Shown: in pieces, positions 15,413-32,142 of the stretch | Position numbering within the stretch: the stretch's first letter is position 1 | How the letters are laid out: every line of letters starts with the position of its first letter | DNA from: Ficedula albicollis | Taxonomy: Eukaryota > Chordata > Aves > Passeriformes > Muscicapidae | NCBI RefSeq assembly: GCF_000247815.1 | Contig: NC_021679.1 | Coordinates: forward strand, 38,501,622-38,565,621 | Reading direction: 5' to 3' | Length of the DNA stretch: 64,000 nucleotides | Translations under genes and position numbers: made by a program | The notes under the pieces: model-generated | The model's input: only the letters and a program-made list of their open reading frames with translations | The model's database searches: none | What the model was told of the DNA's origin: nothing

Positions 15413-17047
15413 AAAACTCACACAAATCCTTGCAGGAATCCCTGCATGGCAGCAAGGACCAAGGGCCATATTTTCAGAGCCATGCTGGTAGCTGAGGCTA
15501 CCCAAAATGTGAATGCTGCCATCAGATAAATCCCCCCAGCACACAGAGGAGCAGGAGCACCCCCAATTGCAGGGATCTCACCCCCCCTCAGCAGGGTGGG
15601 CTCAGCCCTCCACCCACACAGACCTGTCTCTGCATTTGGCAGATTCCCCACAGCCCCCGGGCCCTGTATTCCCCAAACCCCCCGAGCCGTTTGGCTGCGG
15701 AGGCGCCTGTGTTATTGTCAGATCCAAGAGTTAAATATTCCAGGAGGAATTTGTTCCTGCACGGTGATACATAATGCCTGAAAACCCCCTGCACCAATAT
15801 TGCTCTCAAATTGGCAGCAAGTGAACAAGGGACATGAAGGATGCTTCAGCACAGTAACCTATCCTTCCTTCTCTCCTGGGAGCCACTTGGCCAGCTTTCA
15901 TCCTCATAATTATAATAAATTTGACATTTCATAGATAATATTGATTTCTGTATTTTAGCATTTCACCATAGGTGACAGTCTAGCGTCAAGAATGAAATTT
16001 CTATTGATCTCCAGCGCATTAATCTCTCATGTGTATGTGATCATTTTTATAAGACCTTTTACTGCACATAAATCAATATTTCATATTTCCAGCTATGCCA
16101 GAGGAGATGTCATATTTGTAAACTGTGAGTTGACACCTGCAATTCCTTCCTGTTCAGCTTCAACTGTTCAGTAACAGTCGATTCAGGGTTGGGAAAGGAT
16201 CAAGCTCCAGAAACAAGTGAGATGAAAAAGAAGGATGTAGAATACAGTAATTAGCTTAATGAACAAAGCAGCGGAGTAAGTGAAATAAAGCTGTGTTTCT
16301 TCTGCTTACACTTGCCTCATGAATACAAACATCTTTAGGGAGGTTTGCTAAGCGACTGATAACGCATTTTAATACGTTTAGAGTACATTATAGTATAAAT
16401 GTATTAAGGAAATAGAAGCAGTTGGGAAATTAGGCAAACTCCTAAATTAACTGCCTTGCTTGATACACCCTTATATCCATCTGAAATTATCCCTTTCACA
16501 CACAGCATTACTGGCTATTCTAACTTGGAGATGGTACAAGAACTATTTAGTCACCATTTAAACTCCATAATTTAGCAAACAATAATTAGAGTAATAAAAT
16601 TCTCCTCTTTGAGCTGAAATATGAACTTCCCACAAACAGCAAATGGTACCAGGAGAAGAAAAAGAATAAATCACGATGAGACCTGGATCTCCTCTTTGTA
16701 GAGGTTTAAGTGAGTCAGTTCAAAATCACATGCATAAAAGATCTTTAAATAATATAGAATCCATATCAAAATAAATAAAACTGTCCAGCTGCTTTGGGAT
16801 TTGCTAAATTAGTTAAATGAGGAATTACAGTGTGATGTCCAGTGGCCCTGAACCCCCTTACAGCATTCAGCACTTTAAATGATTTGCTGTATTAACAGTG
16901 ACCTCCTCTAGTTTGGGCAGTTTAATAGTTTGGGGTAGCAGGGGATAATCTGTGATTAAACAGAGTCACCTACAGCTGCATCCCTACTCCATATGCAGAC
17001 ACAGATCCTGAAAAAAGCACCGTGCCAGTTCAGCCCTGGGCGTGGGG
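15413..17047. other. Unique AT-rich stretch, conserved-noncoding-like
   Basis: Roughly 15890-16960 is rich in TAATTA-type cores, balanced on both strands, with no long open frames (the longest is 60 codons). This is the usual texture of vertebrate conserved noncoding elements. Conservation itself cannot be tested here. Confidence 0.45.
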
Positions 17048-20068
<3,021 letters not shown>

Positions 20069-20164
20069 TGGTCAGCTTTTAATATTCTGCTATTGGCTTG
20101 AAAGTTGTTAGAGTTTGTAACAAAGAGAACTGGGTCTGCTGTGCCAGCAGCTGGAGCTGGGTGG

Positions 20165-20213
20165 GGATGGATGGGGTTTATCATCCCTCCCAACCCAGAC
20201 CATTCCATGAAGA
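20165..20213 (+). mobile_element. CR1 3' tail fragment
   Basis: The stretch ATCCCTCCCAACCCAGACCA followed by TTCCATGA matches the terminal block shared by avian CR1 elements (CCTTCCAACCCAAACCATTC type). Short, so moderate confidence. Confidence 0.5.
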
Positions 20214-20314
20214 GCCATCCTCTGCATCCAGCAGCTGGTGCCTCCCGTTTATCTGGGGGTGGCACAGCAGCTCCCACCCCACCACATCTGCACACCTCAA
20301 ACCTGCAGACCTGA

Positions 20315-21550
<1,236 letters not shown>

Positions 21551-22196
21551 CCTCAGCACAACTGCAGTGGAACAAAGTGAACTCTCGAGAGTGACAGCAA
21601 ACACTAAAATGAAGTTTCTTGGCCCTGCCCTTTAATACTCTGCAGATACTCAATGCCTACTCAAACCTTCCCTGCTGAGGAGTAATATTTACTCATTCTG
21701 TTGTTCTTACCAGTGCTGTCATAGACCAAGTACAATCTGCTGGAAAAAAATAGTAGTTTTCACCTGAAAAATATTAATTTCTGGTCAGAACTCGTGTCAT
21801 CTCAGATGCACCCCCGTGGGGTGGCCATCGCTGCTCCCAGAGAATTTCACAGAAGAGTTTCACAGGAGCTCCTTGCAGAAACTGCTCTCGGAATGAGATT
21901 ATCCCTGTGGTGTCAACACAGGCTGTTATTAACACATTAGGTGAGAAAAAACGTTTTGTGTTATTAAATTAGTGAGAGCATAATTCACATTTGGTTGGAC
22001 TTTGCCTCATCATTTATGAACAGTAAATACTCCAATAGTCCCAGGGCTGAATTAACTCAGCATTCCTTACACGAGGGGCATGCCAGACCAGATTTTGGAC
22101 AAGGGACAGATTTCCAAGCCAAGTTTAGACTCGCCACAAGTAAATGCAGTGCTACATTACAATATTCCAGGGATCCCACACTGATTGTTGGTTCTA
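21551..22196. other. Unique noncoding stretch
   Basis: AT-rich sequence between LTR copy A and a CR1 tail. No gene recognised. Confidence 0.5.
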
Positions 22197-22862
22197 GCAA
22201 GGTCCAATCCAACCCAAAACATTCTGGGAGTCCTTTATTAACTTTTCCTCAATTTACTTTAGGTTGGACAAGCTTTGATGGGATGGGATGGGATGGGATG
22301 GGATGGGATGGGATGGGATGGGATGGGATGGGATGGGATGGGATGGGATGGGATGGGATGGGATGGGATGGGATGGGATGGGATGGGATGGGATGGGATG
22401 GGATGGGATGGGATGGGATGGGATGGGATGGGATGGGATGGGATGGGATGGGATGGGATGGGATGGGATGGGATGGGATGGGATGGGATGGGATGGGATG
22501 GGATGGGATGGGATGGGATGGGATGGGATGGGATGGGATGGGATGGGATGGGATGGGATGGGATGGGATGGGATGGGATGGGATGGGATGGGATGGGATG
22601 GGATGGGATGGGATGGGATGGGATGGGATGGGATGGGATGGGATGGGATGGGATGGGATGGGATGGGATGGGATGGGATGGGATGGGATGGGATGGGATG
22701 GGATGGGATGGGATGGGATGGGATGGGATGGGATGGGATGGGATGGGATGGGATGGGATGGGATGGGATGGGATGGGATGGGATGGGATGGGATGGGATG
22801 GGATGGGATGGGATTTAAGATCCCTCCCAACCCAAACCAGTCTGGGATTCTGTGATTCTATA
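22197..22862 (+). mobile_element. CR1 3' tails, one expanded by (GGGAT)n
   Basis: A first short CR1 tail (CCAACCCAAAACATTCTGGG) lies at about 22207-22230. A second starts near GGTTGGACAAGCTTTGATGG at 22263 and finishes with ATCCCTCCCAACCCAAACCA and the terminal TTCTGTGATTCTATAA motif at 22862, the usual CR1 3' end with ATTCTRTGA-like repeats. The GGGAT array lies between these parts. Confidence 0.7.
22277..22814 (+). repeat. Perfect (GGGAT)n array, about 107 copies
   Basis: 538 bp of pure pentamer with no visible interruption. It sits directly upstream of the CR1 terminal block, the same position as the array at 58695-59395. Open frames in several phases (WDGMG or PIPSH) are artefacts of the repeat. 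Confidence 0.97.
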
Positions 22863-25372
22863 AAACTTTGGCACATCCTGTCCCAGTTGGGCACAGCCCA
22901 CAAATGTCATGGCAAACCTGGGACAAAGAATTGAACCATGGGGATCATCCCCTGGGACTGGAGCCACCTTCCCCTGGTGGGAGTGCTCAGGTGAATGTCA
23001 TGAAATCCATGAAATCCATGAAATCCATGAAATCCATGAAATCCCTGTGCCTGCTGCATCCAGTCATCCCTTGGGGATCTCAAACTTTTCCCAGTCCCTT
23101 TGGAGCTGGAACCTCACAGCCAGTGTTGCCCTGAGCTCCTTGGTGTCCAGGGGTCCCTTCCCAGCTGAGTTCTCCTTCTGCCCCCCATGGAATCAGGGAA
23201 TGTGGTGTGTGGGAGCAGTGTCCCACAGAAAGGCTGAAGCCCAGGGAGCACAGGTGGGGTGAGCAGGTTTTCCCACCCAGAACAGGTCTGGAACCTTCCC
23301 AGTGGAAAAAGCCTTCCCAGGAACAGACCTGGGGGTTTAAAAATCACTTTTGATGTGACCTAATGGCTTTTGCTGCTTTGAAAAGAACATGAAAGAGTGA
23401 CAGCAATATTGAATTTTTAAAATCCTGCTCTGTCCACCTGCAGAGCTTTTCTGGCATTCTTTATTAAGGACTTTTACCATGTCATTATACATTTTAATTA
23501 CACTGTTAAATGTCACAATCACACATGCTAATGACATCATTATACCTATTTACACCAATTATGTCATTTGATGCAATTACAGTAATTCTGCCAATACACA
23601 CAAATCAATAAAAAGGTTTTGTTTGCATTTTTAAATGAGCAATCACAAAAGAATAAATCCACTTTCTAAGAAAAGCAGGGCAAGGACTCAAACACTGAAA
23701 CTAAAGAAGTGACATTTGAGGCCTGGTTCTTATTTCCACCACCACGAACACTAAAAACTTCCATACCCAGAAGTTGACACAATCATCCTGGTATCACCTG
23801 CAGAGCTTTCCAGGAATTATTTCACACTTCCCTCCAGGTCATCCTGGCAGTGATAAGTGACAGAATTCCAAAGCACACGCATTTGATCTCTAAATTTGTG
23901 GATCTCCACGATGGATTCTCCAAACTCCCACAACAAGTCAAGTTTCACGGGAGGGGTAATTGTAGGGATAATGACATCCCAGATGGTTTGGAAGGGACCT
24001 TAAAGCTGATCCCCTGTCACCTCCTGGAACACTTCCAGCACCTTTCCCTGCCCAGGTCAGCACCTGAAGGCTGACATTGCATCCTGCACAGGGCTGAGCA
24101 CCGTGGAGTGGAGATTTTGGTCCTTCCCAAACTCCCCTGCTGGTCCTTTGCTCGTGAACAAAGTGGGAGCTGGCAGCAAACAGCTCCAGCGATGTTTTCC
24201 AGGGTTTAGAAATTCGATTCTGTGCCAGGACTCCTGTCTCACAAAAGGAAACCCAGTGAAATTGGGATGGACCAGTTGGTGCTGAGGAGACTCAGAGAAC
24301 CAGGTCCTGCACCCACTTTGGCACGCAGTGCCTTTCCTGGCTCAGGGGTGTGAGGGCAGCCAGGTAGGAGCCAGCCCCCCTTCCCTGCCCTGCTGTCAGC
24401 TGGGATGAGGGAAATCCCCGGCCCCGGTGCCTCAGGGCTGGGCAGAGTCCAGCTCAGAGCTCAGCTGGGCTGAGAGCAGCACAGGCGTGACGCCCAGCTC
24501 AGGCCACAGCAGCAGTGGGAGCGCTGTCTAAAAAATCTACTCGATAAATCTTATTAAATAAATGTTATTAAAATGATTTATCAAATAAATTTTCTTTAAC
24601 AGAATTCTGTTCTACACCTGCTTACAGGCTCCAAAAAACACTTTATCCTACGTGCAAATGAGGATTATAAATTCCTGGTCTTCCCCTAAAAGACAAGGCT
24701 CTCTTTTCCTGAAGCATTGCTGGCAGCCTACACAAGTATTCATCAGGCTTGTTGTCCAAGGCTGCTCTTTCCTCTCTCTCCACTACTGAAAAAAAGATAT
24801 ATTATTAAGAGATTTCATTTTTTCTTAGTATTTAACGTGATCAGTTTCTGTGTCTGGATGGTTTGAAATATGTTCTCCATTGGACAGATAAGTCTTGGGC
24901 AAATGACTGACCTTTCGAAATAATATTTATAATTTTAGAAATGTAAAACTTAACATTCTTTAGTAATCCAATATTAAAATACATTTAAGTTGATCTATTA
25001 AATGCTACGATTCAAACTTTAAAAAAAATGTGCAATAGAAAAACATTAACAACATGTGTGGTTTGGAAAAATTCATTTATACAGCAGTTTGCAATGTCAT
25101 GATGTATTTTAAATAAAAGAGCTACAGACAAAGGTATTGATTTTAGAGACTTAACTAAATAAACAGTATGTAAATTCTGTCTTTTTCTATAAAATTGGAT
25201 CAGGACGCACATATTACAGTGTCTTTTTCTGAGGGAATGACAGCGATTGAATTTGGCAGACATTGGAATTTGGTTAAAGAGTTAAAGACCTTTGCTCTTT
25301 GGTTTGCGAGCGCTGGGAAAGGACAGCGGCGTGGGGGGCACGGCCAGTGCTGGGGGCAGCTGCCCACGGGAG
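22863..25372. other. Unique sequence, no gene seen; regulatory-looking parts
   Basis: About 2.5 kb of mostly single-copy DNA. The parts near 23460-23660 and 24530-25300 are AT-rich with TAAT cores and look like conserved noncoding DNA. No exon or domain recognised. Confidence 0.45.
23000..23045 (+). repeat. 9 bp repeat TGAAATCCA, five copies
   Basis: Five perfect tandem copies, ending with a CCTG variant. Confidence 0.95.
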
Positions 25373-25442
25373 GTGCCACTGCCACTGCCACTGCCACTGC
25401 CACTGCCACTGCCACTGCCACTGCCACTGCCACTGCCACTGC
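25373..25442 (+). repeat. (CACTGC)n hexamer, about 11 copies
   Basis: Perfect hexamer repeat just upstream of LTR copy B. Confidence 0.95.
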
Positions 25443-25483
25443 TGGGGCACCCAAAGGCTTCTTGGGGTTCTGGACAGGCCCTG

Positions 25484-26493
<1,010 letters not shown>

Positions 26494-28507
26494 CAGCTTC
26501 TCGGGGTCATTCTGGTCTCCAGATAGAAAAGTCTCCAAATAGAAAAGTGAACTTTGGGCTGGTTTGGTCTCCAAGCTGAGCTGCTTTTTCCAAGCCTCAC
26601 GTGGAGCAGCCGCAGAGGGTCCTGCTCCCTCCCCAGCCCCAGTCCAAAACTGGCAGACCAGCAATGCTGACCATCATGCTCTTAAAAAAAAAAAACAAAA
26701 TGGGGGGGGGGAAGATTTATTGATAACCTTTCTAACAAAGGGAAGATCATTCCCCAAGTTCCTTATTAATTTATGCTCCTCTATAATTATCACTTAGAGC
26801 AACCACTGGAGTGCTAATAAATATATAATGAAAGCAAAAACACGGCACGCTGTGGTGCTTAATCTGAGATTACATATTTATAACAACAAAAAATGCAATT
26901 CAAGCCTAGTTCAGGGCTCTCTATCCCAGCCCACCCTCTCTGAGGGCCGGGTTTTTTTTTTTCCCCCCTTCTTTGTTATGTCATTCTGCAGACAGATCCC
27001 AGGCTGTTCCCTGTCACCCACCGGAGCAAGCGGCTGAACAGCGAGCGCAGTTGGACAGCCCTTAATTAGTGCTGCTGGGATGGTGAGGAGGAGAGCTGTG
27101 TCAGCATCTCACTCACGTCCCATCCTGGGTGCCCTGGGTGCTGCCAGAGCCCAGGGCAGCGGGCAGGGAGCACCCAGAGCCAGTGAAACCGGAAAAATCA
27201 TTCCCACCCACAGGAACACAGAGCTGGGGGGCTGCAAGAACGAGGAAATAATGTACTTTGTGTTAAGCGGCCTCAAATTATTCCATCCCGTTGCACAAAG
27301 TATTTGTTTCTTTAAGCTTGAACCGTGCAGGCTCTGCCAAAATAGTGCCAGAGAGGTAAGAACAAACAGGCAAATATCAGAGTCGCTCTTCAGATCCTTA
27401 AAAACTCAGCGTGGAAATCCAAATGCTGCTGTTTAGGTATTTGGATATAAAATCCTGATTTTAAAATCCTGATTTCTTATTCAAAAAGAGCAAGGATTGA
27501 TATTAAAACTTCGCATTTTTATGGGGATTAACAACTGCTCCATAGGATACAACTCATTCTTGGGAAAAGCAGCAGAATTGTGCCCCCCTTACATTGCCTT
27601 GCACGTGGAGATGTCCCCAAGGAACCGTGGGAGGGCATCCCAAATTCCACAGTGTGATTTTCACCATTTGAACAATTGGCCTTTCACTTTAAATCGGGTG
27701 GGAATGTCAGCTGGTTGTCCAGATCATGTCGTACCCAAAGCATCATTCCCATGTTCCTGCCCCAAGAAACTGTGTTTTCATTTGATTCTGATCAACACTA
27801 GACACAAAGTGGGGGTGACAGCATTTTCCAGTGCAAATTTGTCATTGTTAATGAAAGATTCATAAACTGAGTGTGGCATCAGCTAATGTCTCCATAATCA
27901 GTGAGGAAACTTGGGCAGTGCAGAGTGTTTTCAGCTCAGAATTTCTTCCAAAGGATTTTGCTTTGAAGGTTCAGTGCTCAGACATGAGCAGCAGTCACCT
28001 GAGTCAGTTCTGCTCCCAAACTGGAGGGATCCAATTCTTAAAGGGAAGCAGCTCCAGGTGCAGAATTCACGTTTTTTTGGGTGGGGGGGGGAAATCTCAG
28101 ATCTCCACCCTTGCACAATTAGGGCCATGATCCCGAGAGAACAAACGAAAACAGATGGGGGCTCGGTGTGTGTGTCATCCTTGTCTCTAATGCTCCAGCA
28201 GCTCTGCTCAGGGTTCAGGCAGTAAACAGGATGATTGATGGTCTTCCATGCACAAGTAGGAAAAACTGGAGATTCAGCTCCTTCTCCTGCCCCATTTTTC
28301 TTTTGCTGCCGCACCATTAGGGCTGGATGCCATTAATTTAAGCAGGTACAGGATCATACCCTAAAAATAACCCTCCTGATCTCTCCATTTCTTGTTGGGC
28401 TCCTGTGTGAGGTGCTGCTTTACCCATCCCTGTCTACTGCCAGCACCATCAGCTCTGGGAACTCCTTGTGCACCAGGCACGGGTTTGGCTGGCACAGAGC
28501 CCCCCTG
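26494..28507. other. Unique sequence, no gene seen
   Basis: Roughly 2 kb of single-copy DNA with poly-A/poly-G tracts at 26682-26712 and 28081-28091. The part near 27230-27560 is AT-rich, retains CpG and may be conserved noncoding DNA. The 118-codon and 122-codon frames at 27080-27865 have no recognisable domain. Confidence 0.45.
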
Positions 28508-30130
28508 GCCCTGCAGGAATCATCCCATTCCCCAGGAATCACCCCATTTCCCCAGAATCACCCCCATTCCCCAGGAATCGCCCCCATTCTCCCAGGAATT
28601 ACCCCATTTCCCCAGGAATTACCCCATTCCTGCAGGAATCGCCCCCATTCAATCACCCCATTCCCCAGGAATCACCCCGCTCCCCAGGAATCAATCACCC
28701 CCATTCCCCAGGAATCAATCACCCCCATTTCCCAGGAATCACCCCCATTCCCCAGGAATCAATCACCCCCATTTCCCCTGGAATCACCCCGTTCCCCAAG
28801 AATCAATCACCCCCATTCCCCAGGAATCAATCACCCCATTCCCCAGGAATCACCCCGCTCCCCAGGAATCAATCACCCCCATTCCCCAGGAATCAATCAC
28901 CCCCATTTCCCAGGAATCACCCCCATTCCCCAGGAATCAATCACCCCCATTTCCCCTGGAATCACCCCGTTCCCCAAGAATCAATCACCCCCATTCCCCA
29001 GGAATCAATCACCCCATTCCCCAGGAATCACCCCGCTCCCCAGGAATCAATCACCCCCATTCCCCAGGAATCAATCACCCCCATTTCCCAGGAATCACCC
29101 CCATTCCCCAGGAATCAATCACCCCCATTTCCCCTGGAATCACCCCGTTCCCCAAGAATCAATCACCCCCATTCCCCAGGAATCAATCACCCCATTCCCC
29201 AGGAATCACCCCGCTCCCCAGGAATCAATCACCCCCATTCCCCAGGAATCAATCACCCCCATTTCCCAGGAATCACCCCCATTCCCCAGGAATCAATCAC
29301 CCCCATTTCCCCTGGAATCACCCCGTTCCCCAAGAATCAATCACCCCCATTCCCCAGGAATCAATCACCCCATTCCCCAGGAATCACCCCGCTCCCCAGG
29401 AATCAATCACCCCCATTCCCCAGGAATCAATCACCCCCATTTCCCAGGAATCACCCCCATTCCCCAGGAATCAATCACCCCCATTTCCCCTGGAATCACC
29501 CCGTTCCCCAAGAATCAATCACCCCCATTCCCCAGGAATCAATCACCCCATTCCCCAGGAATCACCCCGCTCCCCAGGAATCAATCACCCCCATTCCCCA
29601 GGAATCAATCACCCCCATTTCCCAGGAATCACCCCCATTCCCCAGGAATCAATCACCCCCATTTCCCCTGGAATCACCCCGTTCCCCAAGAATCAATCAC
29701 CCCCATTCCCCAGGAATCAATCACCCCATTCCCCAGGAATCACCCCGCTCCCCAGGAATCAATCACCCCCATTCCCCAGGAATCAATCACCCCCATTTCC
29801 CAGGAATCACCCCCATTCCCCAGGAATCAATCACCCCCATTTCCCCTGGAATCACCCCGTTCCCCAAGAATCAATCACCCCCATTCCCCAGGAATCAATC
29901 ACCCCATTCCCCAGGAATCACCCCGCTCCCCAGGAATCAATCACCCCCATTCCCCAGGAATCAATCACCCCCATTTCCCAGGAATCACCCCCATTTCCCC
30001 AGGAATCAATCACCCCATTCCCCAGGAATCAATAACCCCTTTCCCCAGGAATCAATCACCCCCATTTCCCCAGGAATCACCCTGATTTCCCCAAGAATCG
30101 CCCCGCTCCCCAGGAATCGCCCCGCTCCCT
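28508..30130 (+). repeat. CAGGAATCAATCACCCC minisatellite with 178 bp higher-order period
   Basis: Monomers of about 22-27 bp (for example ATTCCCCAGGAATCAATCAC) form a 178 bp super-unit. It is marked by CCCCGCTCCCC at 28675, 28853, 29031, 29209, 29387, 29565, 29743 and 29921. Edge copies are diverged. Because 178 is not a multiple of 3 and the unit has no stop on the plus strand, all three forward frames read through about 550 codons of the same permuted peptide. These are not genes. Confidence 0.95.
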
Positions 30131-30149
30131 CCCGGGTCGCTCCCATCCC

Positions 30150-31330
30150 GTCCCGGCGCTGAGCCGCGCTGCTCTCCGGGCTGGTGGCAGCGCCGGCTGC
30201 TTTATAAGGATGAATGAAGATGAAAAGGAAGACAAATAGAAGTGAATGAGGCGCTGGCGGCCGTGATTCATGAGCGCCCGCAGCCAGCCCGTTAGCCTCC
30301 GCCTGGCTCCCCTCGCCGCCAATAATGGATAGTTACAGTGCGGATGGTGACACTGTCAAACCATCAGGAATTGCTGATTACGGCGCTAAATATTGATCTC
30401 TGCCTCGCACGTGTCAAAATTCTTTCTTCCCTTAATTAGAACTTCCCTAAGCACCCTCCAAGAACAAACCCGAATAGATCAGATCTCCGCGGAAGGGAGG
30501 GTGATACCAGAATATAATTGTGACCTCTTGTCTTCCTCCTCTCTCTGGAGTTCTGAGATGACTTCAGCTGTCTGTCCTGCCCTTCCCAGCACATGTGATA
30601 ATCATACTCATTTTTCCCAATCTAACCATAGGAAGATTTTTTTCCAAGGCTGTGCTTTTCATCATTTCAACCCGCCGGGGCTGCAGTCAGATGGCAGCGA
30701 AACTTAAAGTGCCAGAAGGTGCCTTTTTCTATTTGTTTGTTTCATGGTACACTGCACCAGGCAATGACCTGTGGCAGGAGTGTCACACAGCGCGGAGACA
30801 GGTTCACCCAATCAAAGGGAGCCTGAAAATTAACACAGATCCCTTCATTTCTTCATGCAGGATCGGGGAAGGGCAATTTAATGGATGTCAGAGTCCTCTG
30901 ATTATCACCCCGCAATCACGGGCGATAAAAAATTAACTTTTGTTGTAATGATTGCTCCGCATTATTTGTATTAAAAGCGCATTTCCTCATCAAGGGAGTC
31001 GTGACAATTAGTACTAATTTTGTATTACTGTTCAATCATCTTTCCTACTCTTTACAGTATTTATAATATAAAATAATGAAAGCCTGTGATGTATGGTTTC
31101 AATTTACTCCACAAACTGAGCACTTAAGTCATTTATCTTAGTTTATCTGTAATATACTGGGGCTCGGGGTTTTTTGTATTGTTTTTCTTAAACATGACAC
31201 GGCGGTACATTTACCTTTAGTTTGATGTGCTCGATAAAAATCAATACTTCATTAAAAGATTCCCCCAAAATTGTTGAGAGCAATTTCAGCAGAGGAGAGG
31301 GAAGGAGGAAGGGGCTCATCTGTAACCCGC
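30150..31330. promoter_or_regulatory. Cluster of conserved-noncoding-like DNA
   Basis: Single-copy, AT-rich and CpG-retaining sequence with dense homeodomain-type cores (TAATTA, ATCAATCA, GATAAAAATCAAT), no coding bias and no repeats. The texture matches developmental enhancers in vertebrate gene deserts. This is inference from composition only. No specific element or target gene is recognised. Confidence 0.45.
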
Positions 31331-31907
31331 TAACATTTATATAAGCACGCGGGGCTGTGCTGCCCAGGGCCAGCCTGCGCAGGAGCAGCGATAGAGACGC
31401 GCAGCTTGTGGGACTGCGGGCAGGGCAGAAGGAGGAGAAGGGCCCCGTTCTCTCTCTGCTCCCTGGGAAGCCAGAAAATCACCACAAATGACAGGAGAGA
31501 GGGAGGCGCTCCCAGGACAGGACTTGAGGGGAGGTGCTGCAACAAGCGCTCGCTGCCACCCCTTCCCTCCGTCCCTCGGCCAGGGCACACAGCCAGAAGC
31601 GAGCAGGGTGTTTCATTTTCGGTGCCTCTGCTTGAACCCCCCGACGGAGGCTCCCTGTGCTAAATGGAAGGTGATCTTCCCCTGCAGGGTGGCCACAAGC
31701 ACGGAACCAGGGAGTCGGGCAGGTGGGAAAAGCCCTTCAGGATCCCCGAGCCCAACCAGCAGCCCTGTGCTCAGCAGCAGCCGTGCCCCGAGCGCCCCAC
31801 GCACAGGGTCTGAGCCCTGCCAGAGGCGAGGCTGCACCACTGCCCTGGGCATCCTGTCCAGAGCCCTTCCCTGGAGAAAGAGCTCCTAGCATCCCATCCC
31901 GAGCCCG
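31331..31907. other. GC-rich single-copy segment with a TATA-like start
   Basis: Begins with TTTATATAAGCACGCGGGGC at about 31337 and continues into CpG-containing GC-rich DNA. This could be a TATA-type promoter, but no downstream exon is recognised, so I record it only as a possibility. Confidence 0.2.
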
Positions 31908-32142
31908 GGGGACAGGGACACCGAGCCCTGCCCAAATCCACTGAGCTCTGCCCAAATCCTGTGGGACAGGGACACTGAGCTCTGCCCAAATCCTGTGGGA
32001 CAGGGACACTGAGCCCTGCCCAAATCCACTGAGCTCTGCCCAAATCCTGTGGAACAGGGACAGGGACACTGAGCTCTGCCCAAATCCACTGAACTCTGCC
32101 CAAATCCTGACCCTGTGGGACAGTGACACTGAGCTCTGTGTC
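31908..32142 (+). repeat. ~34 bp minisatellite (GACACTGAGCTCTGCCCAAA)
   Basis: Imperfect tandem units with GGGACAGGGACACTGAGC and CCCAAATCCTGTG parts. A short remnant of the same repeat reappears at 33298-33422, between the two copies of the large duplication. Confidence 0.85.

Noticed and set aside
22249..22934. Frames encoding WDGMG or PIPSH repeats (also at 58607-59673)
   Set aside because: Pentamer GGGAT repeats are open in every forward frame, and no unique coding sequence is attached.
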